NCBI GenBank assembly: GCA_041557595.1
Contig: JBFFGE010000202.1
Span: 1 to 7,827 of the forward strand
Source: JAOTYV01 sp041557595
GTDB lineage: Bacteria > Pseudomonadota > Alphaproteobacteria > UBA8366
DNA: 7,827 nucleotides
Direction: 5' to 3'
Shown here: piece by piece, positions 1-6,829 of the stretch
How the letters are laid out: every line of letters starts with the position of its first letter
Numbering within the stretch: the stretch's first letter is position 1
Program-made: the position numbers and the translations under genes
The notes under the pieces: model-generated
The model's database searches: none
What the model saw: only the letters and a program-made list of their open reading frames with translations
Told to the model about the DNA's origin: nothing

Positions 1-13
1 ATCAAGCATTAGA

Positions 14-57
14 GCAAATCCCGAGCGAACCGAAACGGTTCGCGACGACGTATTTGC
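14..57. repeat. Nested palindromic intergenic repeat
   Basis: The core is GCGAACCGAAACGGTTCGC at 25-43, a perfect 8-bp inverted repeat around an AAA loop. It sits inside a second inverted repeat, GCAAAT at 14-19 and ATTTGC at 52-57. The outer-plus-inner stem architecture, starting with AGAGC, resembles the dispersed palindromic repeats common between genes in Rhizobiales and related alphaproteobacteria; that comparison is from memory. It lies about 100 bp beyond the stop codon of the enolase-family gene. No clear T-run follows the stem on either strand, so it is not a classical intrinsic terminator, though it could stabilise the 3' end of a transcript. The rest of 1-158 shows no gene. Confidence 0.55.
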
Positions 58-158
58 GTAAGAATAAAAAGCGAGACCATTTCACGTGAGTCAATTTAAG
101 CCGGATATGGTCTGGCGTCTCATTTTGGCCGGTCCGCCTTGGCAGTGGCGTACAAAAA

Positions 159-1307
159 TTATCCCTGCAGATGTTTAACATAATCCCAGTTGATCTCGAT
201 TCCGAATCCCGGGTCGTCCGACAGGTGGACCATGCCGTCGCGGAAGGTGGTGCCGCCCTGATACAGGTTGTGCTGGATCGGGTGACGTTCGTGACTGCCG
301 TGCGACTCCGCGCCGAATGCCGCATCGCCGAAGGCAGAGACCAGATGGGCGTGGATGTGCGCCGCCGTGTGGGGCGCGATCAGGACGTTTTTCTGGGCCG
401 CGTGATGGGCGATGCGCAAGCTTTCGGTAAATCCCGCATGACGCGTCGAATCGAATTGCACGAATCGGATGGCGCCCGAGTCGATGAAGTCCCGCACGGT
501 AAAACGGGTCCATTCGCGCTCGCCATGGGCCAGCGGGATCGGCGATGCCGCCGCCAGCTGCACGAAGTCGGCCGGCTGGAGGTACCAGTGCAGCGGTTCT
601 TCGAGCCAGTAGATGTCGTAGGGCGCGACCGCCTCGGCGAAGCGGATGCAGTCCTGGACGCCGTAGGGTGCGTTCATGTCGAGCATCAGCAGGACGTCCG
701 TGCCGATCGCCTCGCGAATTGCCTTGATCCGTGTGACCTCGGCGGCGATCGATAGCGCGCCGGTCTTGAGCTTCACCGCCTTGAACCCGTTCGCCGCGAA
801 ACCGCCGAGCTCGTCGGCGCAGGCTTCCAACGGTTCGCCTTCGAGGTAGTAGCCGCCGGTCGCATAGGTGAAGACCGATGTGCGGGTGCCGCCGAGCAAA
901 CGGTAGTTGGGCAGGCCGGCCGCCTTGCCCTTGATGTCCCACAAGGCGATATCGATGCCGCCGATCGCGGCCATGGCCTGCGGCCGTTGGCCGCGCGGCA
1001 GGGGCGCCGGCAATCCGTCCCAGCCGCCGAGCCCGCCCGGGCGCGGCGACGTGGTCGAAAATAGCGTTTCCCAGATATCCGCATGTGCCAGCGGGTCCCT
1101 GCCCTTGACCACGTCGGAAAAGATCGCCGCCAGATCGCAGATGGTTTTCTGCGGTCCGCCCTGCACCTCGCCATACCCGGTGATGCCTTCATCGGTGCGC
1201 ACTTCGAACAGGATCAGGCCGGCATCGTTGCTGATCTCATGCGCCGTCCATTTCGGCGGATCGGCCTTGACGGAGAGCGGATAGGTCAGAACTTCGGTGA
1301 TTTTCAT
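159..1307 (-). CDS. Mandelate racemase/muconate lactonizing enzyme family protein (enolase superfamily)
   Basis: The product is a 382-residue enolase-superfamily enzyme, a Mg2+-dependent enzyme that abstracts the proton alpha to a carboxylate, most likely an acid-sugar dehydratase or racemase in the cytoplasm. Residues 1 to about 125 form the alpha+beta capping domain and the rest the TIM barrel. Visible catalytic residues are the K179-x-K181 motif (VKLK), metal ligands D210 (LDMN), E236 (LEEP) and E263 (HGERE), and the D286/H313 dyad (QFDST and APH). The KxK plus His/Asp set places it in the mandelate racemase subgroup. The ATG at 1307 is chosen over one at 1433 because AGGAG sits 8 nt upstream at 1316-1320 and family similarity begins at MKITEV. 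A Gly/Pro-rich stretch at 88-109 probably belongs to the substrate-specifying capping loop. It follows uvrB in the same direction after 138 bp, probably with its own promoter. The substrate cannot be read from the sequence. Confidence 0.93.
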   Translation of the reverse strand: MKITEVLTYPLSVKADPPKWTAHEISNDAGLILFEVRTDEGITGYGEVQGGPQKTICDLAAIFSDVVKGRDPLAHADIWETLFSTTSPRPGGLGGWDGLPAPLPRGQRPQAMAAIGGIDIALWDIKGKAAGLPNYRLLGGTRTSVFTYATGGYYLEGEPLEACADELGGFAANGFKAVKLKTGALSIAAEVTRIKAIREAIGTDVLLMLDMNAPYGVQDCIRFAEAVAPYDIYWLEEPLHWYLQPADFVQLAAASPIPLAHGEREWTRFTVRDFIDSGAIRFVQFDSTRHAGFTESLRIAHHAAQKNVLIAPHTAAHIHAHLVSAFGDAAFGAESHGSHERHPIQHNLYQGGTTFRDGMVHLSDDPGFGIEINWDYVKHLQG

Positions 1308-1372
1308 GGCGGCGTCTCCTGTCGATCGGTGGCAATGGCCCGCGCCGAACCGGGTCGGACCGGGGCTGCCGC

Positions 1373-1434
1373 ATTCAAGAGCAATTCGCCGCCCGCCGCA
1401 ATCGGATGCCGGGCCGAATTCAAGTCCATTCAAG
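1373..1434. repeat. Three direct ATTCAAG repeats upstream of the enolase-family gene
   Basis: ATTCAAG occurs at 1373-1379, 1418-1424 and 1428-1434, in the gap between uvrB and the enolase-family gene. The last two copies are offset by exactly 10 bp, one helical turn, and the first lies 45 bp away. This spacing would suit a regulator binding one face of the helix upstream of the minus-strand gene starting at 1307. With 7-bp units in 138 bp, chance is possible. Confidence 0.25.
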
Positions 1435-1445
1435 GGATGCGGCAG

Positions 1446-3662
1446 TCAGATGCCGCGTTTGTGCACTTTCCCCTTGCCGCGCCGTTTCGGCCGGCCCTTG
1501 GCCATGATGCCCTTGGGCACCGACTGGATCGACGCGGCGATCTTAGGGTTGAGCGGGGCGGCGTCGGCCGGCATGTCGAGGTCGAAGGCCTCGAGCCGTT
1601 TGATCTCGTCGCGCATCTGGGCCGCGGTCTCGAATTCCAGATCGGCCGCGGCGCTGCGCATGCGGCTCTCCAGGTCCTTGATGTAGCCCTTGAGATCGAC
1701 GCCGACGAGATGCGCGTGCTCGGCATCGCCGGTGTTCACCGTGACGTGGTCGCGCTCGTAGACGCTCTGCAGGATGTCGCCGATTTGCCGGCGCACCGAT
1801 TCCGGGGTGATGCCGTGCTCGGCGTTATAGGCCTGCTGTTTCTCGCGCCGCCGGTTGGTCTCGGCGAGCGCGTAGTCCAGCGAATCCGTCATGCGATCGG
1901 CGTAGAGGATCACCCGCCCGTCGATGTTGCGCGACGCCCGCCCGATGGTCTGCACCAGCGAGGTGCGCGACCGCAGGAAGCCTTCCTTGTCGGCGTCGAG
2001 GATCGCCACCAGCGCGCATTCGGGGATGTCCAGTCCTTCGCGCAGCAGGTTGATGCCGACCAGGATGTCGAACACGCCGAGCCGCAGGTCGCGGATGATC
2101 TCGATGCGCTCCAGCGTGTCCACGTCGGAATGGATGTAGCGCACCTTGAGCCCGGCCTCGCCCATGTATTCGGTCAAATCCTCGGCCATCCGCTTGGTCA
2201 GCGTAGTGACCAGCACGCGCTGATTCTTTTCGGTGCAGGTCTTGCATTCGGCCAGCAGGTCGTCGACCTGGCTTTCGGTCGGCCGGATGATGCAGACCGG
2301 ATCGATCAACCCGGTCGGCCGCACCACCTGTTCGGTGAACACGCCGCCGGTGCGTTCGAGCTCCCACGGTCCCGGCGTCGCCGAGACGAAGATCGATTGC
2401 GGCCGCATGGCGTCCCACTCCTCGAACTTCAGCGGCCGGTTGTCGACGCAGGACGGCAGGCGGAAGCCGAATTCCGCCAGGGTCGATTTGCGGTTATAGT
2501 CGCCGCGGAACATGCCGCCGATCTGCGGCACGGTGACATGCGATTCATCGATGATCAGCAGCGCGTTGTCGGGGATGTATTCGAACAGCGTCGGCGGCGG
2601 CTCGCCCGCATTCCGTCCGGTGAGATACCGGGAATAGTTCTCGATGCCGGCGCAGGAGCCGGTTGCCTCGATCATCTCGATGTCGAAATTGGTGCGCTGC
2701 TCGAGCCGTTGCGCCTCCAGCAGCTTGTTGTCCCGGTGCAGCAGGTCGAGATGCTGCTTGAGCTCTTCCTTGATCGACTTCACCGCCTGGGTCAGCGTCG
2801 GCTTCGGCGTCACGTAATGGCTGTTGGCGTAGATGCGGACCGCTTCGAGCGTGCCGGTCTTTTCCCCGGTCAGCGGGTCGAATTCGTGGATCGACTCGAT
2901 CTCGTCGCCGAAGAAGCTGAACCGCCAGGCCCGGTCCTCGTAATGCGCCGGGAAGATCTCCAGCGTGTCGCCGCGCACCCGGAAGGTGCCGCGGTGAAAA
3001 TTGTTGTCGTTGCGGCGGTACTGCAGCTCGACCAGCCGGCGCATGATGTCGCGCGGGTCCGCGCGCTGCATCACCTTGAGCGGCACGACCATGGTCGAAT
3101 AGGTCTCGACCGAGCCGATACCGTAGATGCAGGACACCGAGGCGACGATGATCACGTCGTCCCGTTCCAGCAGCGACCGTGTTGCCGAATGGCGCATGCG
3201 GTCGATCTGCTCGTTGATCGACGCGTCCTTCTCGATATAGGTGTCGGATCGGGGGACGTAGGCTTCCGGCTGGTAGTAGTCGTAATAGGAGACGAAATAC
3301 TCCACCGCGTTATTCGGGAAGAAGCTCTTCATTTCGCCGTAGAGCTGCGCTGCCAGCGTCTTGTTCGGCGCGAGCACCAGGGTCGGTCGCTGCACCCGCT
3401 GAATGACATGGGCGATGGTGAAGGTCTTGCCCGACCCGGTGACGCCGAGCAGCACCTGCGCCTCCTCGCCCCGTTGCAGCCCGTCGGTCAGTTCGTCGAT
3501 CGCCTCCGGCTGATCGCCCGCCGGGGTGTAGTCGGACACGATCTCGAACGGGACGCCGCCCTCGGACAGGGGCCGCTCATATCGCTTCGCCGGCAGCCAC
3601 GGCATCAGCAGCGGCGCCGCGCTGGCGTCGGACAGGCCGGGTGTTTTCCGTGCTTCGCTCAT
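1446..3662 (-). CDS. uvrB: UvrABC excinuclease subunit B
   Basis: UvrB is the damage-verifying helicase-like subunit of nucleotide excision repair: UvrA loads it, it opens DNA at a lesion and recruits UvrC. The 738-residue product has every hallmark: Walker A GVTGSGKT at 73-80, the damage-probing beta-hairpin aromatics YYDYYQPEAY at 126-135, Walker B with IDESH at 371-375, helicase motifs VGINLLREGLDIPE at 535-548 and QTIGRASRN at 571-579 with arginines 575 and 578, and a UVR domain at about 663-691 for contact with UvrC. It is longer than E. coli UvrB (about 673 residues), with roughly 30 extra N-terminal residues and a Lys/Arg-rich C-terminal tail (716-738). The ATG at 3662 lacks a Shine-Dalgarno sequence; the bases upstream read ACTCCTCCC. 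It is divergent from the cytochrome b561 gene. No alphaproteobacterial LexA box (GTTC-N7-GTTC) or CTGT-N8-ACAG box was found in the 169-bp gap. Confidence 0.98.
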   Translation of the reverse strand: MSEARKTPGLSDASAAPLLMPWLPAKRYERPLSEGGVPFEIVSDYTPAGDQPEAIDELTDGLQRGEEAQVLLGVTGSGKTFTIAHVIQRVQRPTLVLAPNKTLAAQLYGEMKSFFPNNAVEYFVSYYDYYQPEAYVPRSDTYIEKDASINEQIDRMRHSATRSLLERDDVIIVASVSCIYGIGSVETYSTMVVPLKVMQRADPRDIMRRLVELQYRRNDNNFHRGTFRVRGDTLEIFPAHYEDRAWRFSFFGDEIESIHEFDPLTGEKTGTLEAVRIYANSHYVTPKPTLTQAVKSIKEELKQHLDLLHRDNKLLEAQRLEQRTNFDIEMIEATGSCAGIENYSRYLTGRNAGEPPPTLFEYIPDNALLIIDESHVTVPQIGGMFRGDYNRKSTLAEFGFRLPSCVDNRPLKFEEWDAMRPQSIFVSATPGPWELERTGGVFTEQVVRPTGLIDPVCIIRPTESQVDDLLAECKTCTEKNQRVLVTTLTKRMAEDLTEYMGEAGLKVRYIHSDVDTLERIEIIRDLRLGVFDILVGINLLREGLDIPECALVAILDADKEGFLRSRTSLVQTIGRASRNIDGRVILYADRMTDSLDYALAETNRRREKQQAYNAEHGITPESVRRQIGDILQSVYERDHVTVNTGDAEHAHLVGVDLKGYIKDLESRMRSAAADLEFETAAQMRDEIKRLEAFDLDMPADAAPLNPKIAASIQSVPKGIMAKGRPKRRGKGKVHKRGI

Positions 3663-3668
3663 GGGAGG

Positions 3669-3674
3669 AGTATA
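3669..3674 (-). promoter_or_regulatory. Possible -10 box of a leaderless uvrB promoter
   Basis: On the minus strand TATACT ends 6 nt before the uvrB ATG, so initiation 7 nt downstream of the box would fall on the A of the start codon. That agrees with the missing Shine-Dalgarno sequence. The -35 region is poor: TCGCAA about 18 nt upstream matches TTGACA at only three positions. This is a candidate only. Confidence 0.3.
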
Positions 3675-3831
3675 TAGGGGACCGGCCGGGTATTGCGATG
3701 GCGGATACGGCTATCCTGACACCGGCGGAAGAATTTCACGGCGAATCATGCCAAACTGGCCGGATATGGCCGCCGCGCCGGGGGCCGAATGACGGAATAT
3801 TGGCAGAACAGCCGGTCGGAAGGAGACTTGC

Positions 3832-4398
3832 ATGGCGTTTATGAACAGCGCGAACAGGTACGGCGCCGTGGCAAAATTTCTCCATTGGCTCATCGTGTTG
3901 ATATTCATCAATCAGTACGTTGTCGGCAGTCTGATGATGCGCCTCGGCAAGGAGGAGCTGTTCCTCGGCGTTGCGGCGGGACCGTTCTACACCTGGCACA
4001 AATCGGTCGGCGTGATCGCCCTGGCGATCGTTTTGCTCCGGCTGACCTGGCGCAAGACGACGCGGTTGCCGGATTGGGCCGATACGCTGGAGGAGTGGGA
4101 ACGCGCGACGACGAAATGCGTCGAACGGGCGCTCTACGGGTGCATGCTGATGATGCCGATCAGCGGCTATGTCTTCACGCTGGCGGGCGGATACCCGTTC
4201 AAATTGTTCGGCGTCGTGCCGCTGCCGCTCCTGATCGAAAAAAACGCGGCGCTGGCGTCGATCGGCGAGGCCGCGCATCTCGTCTTCGCCTATCTGACCG
4301 TCATTGCGCTGACCGTGCATATCGGACTCGGCATCAAGCATCAGCTGGTCAACAAGGACCGCTTCCTGAACCGGATGCTGCCGTTCACCAAGCGATAG
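3832..4398 (+). CDS. Cytochrome b561 family protein
   Basis: The product is a 188-residue inner-membrane diheme b-type cytochrome of the prokaryotic b561 (CybB/YceJ-like) family, expected to move electrons between quinol and a periplasmic or membrane partner. Four hydrophobic helices are visible at about 14-35, 55-73, 99-116 and 146-167. Histidines suited to heme ligation are H18 (FLHW), H56 (TWHKSVG), H149 (EAAHLVFAY) and H163 (TVHIGLGIKH), with H170 near the end of the last helix. The length is normal for the family. The ATG at 3832 has a strong GGAAGGAG at 3818-3825 with 6-nt spacing. It is divergent from uvrB, and its stop lies 11 bp from the stop of the convergent selenoprotein gene, across a GGCGC-T-GCGCC palindrome (4398-4408) without a T-run. 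The electron partner is unknown; a link to the neighbouring redox enzymes would be inference. Confidence 0.94.
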   Translation: MAFMNSANRYGAVAKFLHWLIVLIFINQYVVGSLMMRLGKEELFLGVAAGPFYTWHKSVGVIALAIVLLRLTWRKTTRLPDWADTLEEWERATTKCVERALYGCMLMMPISGYVFTLAGGYPFKLFGVVPLPLLIEKNAALASIGEAAHLVFAYLTVIALTVHIGLGIKHQLVNKDRFLNRMLPFTKR

Positions 4399-4409
4399 GC
4401 GCTGCGCCG

Positions 4410-5642
4410 CTACTCCGGCGGGTGGATCTGCCGGTCCGGGACGATCGAATTGGTGCCGAGATAGCGGTAATACTCGTCCTCGTGTTCGAGGCAGATGTCG
4501 CGCAGCGTCCACAGCGCCCGGCCCAGCACCGTCGCGTTGAACAGCCAATCCTCGACCTGCTTGCTGGTGGAATAGCCGGGCTGGGCGGTGATCGCTTCGC
4601 CGTAATAGGCCTTGAGGTCCTCATAGGCGAGTTTGAGCACCCGCTGCGCCGGCATGTCGTCGCGCTCCGGCGCCGCGCCGCCGTCGAGAAATCCGGCCAG
4701 CGCCTTGGCGCAGGCGTCGATCGACAGGCCGCTCGGGCCGACCGTGGTGCGGCCGCGCCGGTTGACCGCGAGCTCGTACCACGGCGCAAGCGAGGCAATC
4801 TCCTGCAGTAGCGCGGTGCCGAGGGCGCTCGCCGGCGCGGTCGCGTCCGGCGGCTTCGGCAGGTCGATCGGGCAGACCATGCCGGTCATCGCGTCCTCGT
4901 CCAAGTCACCGGCGCCGCCGGGGATTTCCTCGGGATAGTCGACGATCAGCGGTCCCTGGGGCGCGTCGAGCAGGTCGAAGGCCGCCATCAGCACGCGCTT
5001 CTGGAAGGCCGGATCGTTCGGCACGCCGATCGGGCGGCCCAGTTCGTAGGGCACCCACAGCGCGCGCGGCGGCTGCGTGCGTTCCGTATGGATGCGGATC
5101 AGGCTGATTTGCGTCGTTGCCAGCCCTTCCTCCTCGAAATAAATCGCAAGCCCGCCCACGGCGCGCGAACATTTCGGTCATATGGGAACCAGCAGCACGG
5201 TGTCGACCGCGTCCGCTTTCATGATGGCGGCAATCGCGCGCGCCGAGGCCTCGAGTTCCGCCGGGTGCGGCGCGCCGGACACCGCAAAATGGAAATCCGC
5301 GACCGAGCCGATCACGCCGTCGGCGGCCAATTCACGCAACCGCTCGATGGGAAAGCAGACATTGAGGTCTTGCTGAAAACCGGTGCGGTCGAAATTCACC
5401 GAGACGTGGCTCATCACCACGTCCGCCGGATCGACGTCGCCCGGGATTACCCGGTAGTCGGTATCGCCGCGCTGGAACACCGCGTCGCTGCGCAGGTTGA
5501 GCGCGGCGGTCGAGACGATGGCGATCCGGCGTTCGGACAGCGCGGGCCCGGTGACCCAGGGCCGCCGGCCTTCGAAGCCGGAGCAGTCCAGCTCCTCCAT
5601 CATCTTCCGTTCGCCGAGCGGAATCTCGGTCAGCCGGGCCAT
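4410..5642 (-). CDS. Glycine/betaine/sarcosine/D-proline reductase selenoprotein B (GrdB/PrdB-like) family selenoprotein, TGA read as Sec155
   Basis: This is one 410-residue gene with an in-frame TGA at 5178-5180, not two genes. Codons 1-154 end in VDTVLLVPI; reading TGA as selenocysteine gives U155-P-K-C158 and continues in the same frame through SRAVGGLAIYFEEEGLAT to the TAG at 4410. Family hallmarks lie on both sides of the TGA: VMSHVSVNFDRTGFQQDLN at 76-94, FPIERLRELAADGVIGSVAD at 97-116, and PRALWVPYELGRPIG at 192-206. In this family Sec or Cys in a UxxC motif is the redox-active nucleophile; GrdB/PrdB of anaerobes reductively cleave glycine betaine, sarcosine or D-proline. The substrate here is unknown, and no GrdA- or PrdA-like subunit is in the window. 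Residues from about 240 to 410 extend beyond PrdB length and are not recognised. The ATG at 5642 has AAAGG 7 nt upstream and a good promoter at 5676-5704. A pseudogene is unlikely because the downstream half keeps frame, family similarity and a SECIS-like hairpin. Confidence 0.9.
5135..5176 (-). promoter_or_regulatory. Putative SECIS element of the GrdB/PrdB-like selenoprotein gene
   Basis: Just after the TGA the minus-strand RNA can fold into a three-part hairpin. The lower stem is CGAAAU (5171-5176) with AUUUCG (5135-5140), 6 perfect pairs. The middle stem is UCGC (5165-5168) with GCGA (5144-5147). The upper stem is CGCC (5160-5163) with GGCG (5153-5156). The apical loop is GUG at 5157-5159. 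The loop begins 19 nt after the TGA, and a GU in the loop at this distance matches what SelB recognises in E. coli fdhF. The hairpin is inside the coding region, as expected for bacterial SECIS elements. Confidence 0.8.
5178..5180 (-). other. In-frame TGA selenocysteine codon (Sec155)
   Basis: TCA on the plus strand is TGA in the frame of the 4410..5642 gene. The next three codons are CCG, AAA and TGT, giving U-P-K-C. Without recoding the product would stop at 154 residues, just before its catalytic motif. The ORF that would restart at the GTG at 5159 lacks a ribosome binding site, and that GTG is the loop of the SECIS-like hairpin. Confidence 0.88.
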
Positions 5643-5675
5643 CGGCGGGCCTTTCGATTGAATGCGTTGAAGTTG

Positions 5676-5704
5676 ATTCTAACACGCCCGGCGGGGGCGC
5701 TCAA
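5676..5704 (-). promoter_or_regulatory. Sigma-70-type promoter of the GrdB/PrdB-like selenoprotein gene
   Basis: On the minus strand TTGAGC (5699-5704) and TAGAAT (5676-5681) are separated by exactly 17 bp. Each matches the TTGACA/TATAAT consensus at four or more positions. Transcription would begin near 5669, leaving a leader of about 27 nt. The spacer contains CGCCC-CCGCC-GGGCG, an inverted repeat that could bind a regulator. The promoter makes the gene independent of the 5728..6300 gene upstream. Confidence 0.55.
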
Positions 5705-5727
5705 AAGGGCATCATCGTCGCGAGGAT

Positions 5728-6300
5728 TTAGCGCGCCGCCAAGCACCAACCGGAGTCGGTTTTTTTGAAATGCACGGTCTTTTCCTTGCCCTTGCGCACC
5801 TTCAACCGCGCGGTGGCTTTTTCGCCGGTCATCTTGATGTCCGTGAGTTCATAGGTTTCCGGCGCAAGTTGCCGGCCAAGAGTGCGCTCCGAAAATTCCG
5901 CGATTTGAGGCATCAAGCCCGGCCAGTCATCGATTTCCGGCCATTCCTTGTTCGCATTGAGGAGTTGACCCTCGGCGCTCACCTGAAACCCATGGCGCTT
6001 CAAGACCGTCATGAGCTGCCGCCATTCAGCCTCTTCCGAGGCCATCCCGACGGTGACGATCACCCGGGAAACAACGACCTTGTGCAGTGCGGTTCTCGAA
6101 TCGCGGGCCACGTATGAATTGGCGGCCGACCAATCATTCGCCTTAACGGCGTAAACAAAGGCCGAATAGGCTTGTTCGGGGTCCGCATGGCCGATACAGG
6201 CGGTATCGTCCGCGACGGCGCTGCCGCTGCACGCCGCCCATCCAAGCGCGGCGATCCCGAGAAAGTGTGCCGAAATCTTTATCTTGGTCGTCTTCGTCAT
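5728..6300 (-). CDS. Exported protein of unknown function
   Basis: The 190-residue product is not recognised. Residues 1-30 form a Sec-type signal peptide: a lysine-rich start, a hydrophobic core (FLGIAALGWAA) and a likely cleavage site after AVA at 28-30. C24 lies in WAAC, which lacks the leucine-type residue expected at -3 of a lipobox, so a lipoprotein is less likely. The mature part is hydrophilic and presumably periplasmic. It begins with a helical-looking segment (DPEQAYSAFVYAVKANDWSA, 40-59) and ends in a basic region with KVRKGKEKTVHFKKTDSGW. C35 and a cysteine four residues from the C-terminus could form a disulfide. The ATG at 6300 has a GGAAGAG-like sequence upstream. It lies 84 bp downstream of the DUF3592-type gene on the same strand, so the two may be co-transcribed. 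By eye it is less GC-rich than uvrB or the selenoprotein genes. Confidence 0.8.
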   Translation of the reverse strand: MTKTTKIKISAHFLGIAALGWAACSGSAVADDTACIGHADPEQAYSAFVYAVKANDWSAANSYVARDSRTALHKVVVSRVIVTVGMASEEAEWRQLMTVLKRHGFQVSAEGQLLNANKEWPEIDDWPGLMPQIAEFSERTLGRQLAPETYELTDIKMTGEKATARLKVRKGKEKTVHFKKTDSGWCLAAR

Positions 6301-6384
6301 GGGATTTCTCTTCCAAAAATTCAGTGTCGAAACCCGAAAATTTTGTCGTTGCCGGTTATTTGAAGCGACCGGTGGCGCGCCGAG

Positions 6385-6810
6385 TTATCGCTCGATAAAT
6401 CCGAGAATCAGTCCCCAACACACAATGGCCGCCGCAATGAAGAACCCGGAGAAGAACAGCCGTTGCCATGGTCTCATGGTCATCGCGTGGGCCGGATTGC
6501 CCGGCTTGTAGTGGACCTTGATCGCTTCGCCGATTTGCCACGGTTTATGGGTGCCCACGTCTCCGCGCACCGTGTAGTCCCGGCGGTCGTTTGCGGTAAA
6601 AGTGATGACCGCGAAATAAACGATCGACTGACCGGAATCCTGGTGTGCGGTGGTGGCCTTGTTGCCAGTGACATGTCCCATCGCCTTCGGCCATTTCCAG
6701 GCGATATAGGTGGAATGCAGCAGGAAACCGAAACCGATGATGCTGGCGGCTATCGCTGCAATCCAAACAACCGTCCATTCATCCAATAAGGTGAATATGT
6801 TGTCGAACAT
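6385..6810 (-). CDS. DUF3592-type two-helix membrane protein
   Basis: The 141-residue product has transmembrane helices at about 15-37 and 118-138 flanking a soluble domain of about 80 residues. The arrangement and the motifs fit DUF3592: a WP...G-x-V start (WKWPKAMGHVTG), a central strand VYFAVITFTANDRRDYTVRG, and the closing IGEAIKVHYKPGNPAHAM, which corresponds to the family's typical VGD-x-V-x-V-x-Y-x-P-x-NP-x-x-A. The family has no established biochemical function. The ATG at 6810 has no convincing Shine-Dalgarno sequence, so leaderless expression or a different start is possible. A 16-bp palindrome lies 22 bp upstream (6833-6848). It is probably followed in the same transcript by the exported-protein gene at 5728..6300. 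Confidence 0.82.
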   Translation of the reverse strand: MFDNIFTLLDEWTVVWIAAIAASIIGFGFLLHSTYIAWKWPKAMGHVTGNKATTAHQDSGQSIVYFAVITFTANDRRDYTVRGDVGTHKPWQIGEAIKVHYKPGNPAHAMTMRPWQRLFFSGFFIAAAIVCWGLILGFIER

Positions 6811-6829
6811 GGCGCAAGCTTAGGGGCGA

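Noticed and set aside
1083..3677. Very long plus-strand open frame of 864 codons opposite uvrB
   Set aside because: It is antisense to uvrB, which has all family motifs. Long antisense frames arise from GC-rich codon bias, and the translation is rich in Arg, His, Asp and Gly without recognisable domains.
3663..3831. LexA operator in the uvrB/cytochrome b561 intergenic region
   Set aside because: Neither GTTC-N7-GTTC nor CTGT-N8-ACAG was found on reading both strands.
4398..4408. GGCGCTGCGCC palindrome as a bidirectional terminator between convergent genes
   Set aside because: It is short, would need an enlarged loop to fold, and has no T-run on either side.
3789..4811. Plus-strand 340-codon frame overlapping the cytochrome b561 gene
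   Set aside because: It is a different frame across the b561 gene and antisense to the selenoprotein gene; the translation has no recognisable family.
4410..5159. Separate 249-residue gene starting at the GTG at 5159
   Set aside because: There is no ribosome binding site, the GTG is the loop of the SECIS-like hairpin, and the product would lack the catalytic motif and first half of the domain.
4906..5181. ORF starting at the ATG overlapping the TGA (ATGA) in another frame, suggesting coupling or a frameshift
   Set aside because: Its translation is low-complexity Arg/Gly/Pro-rich and unlike the reductase family, while the TGA frame itself continues the family similarity.
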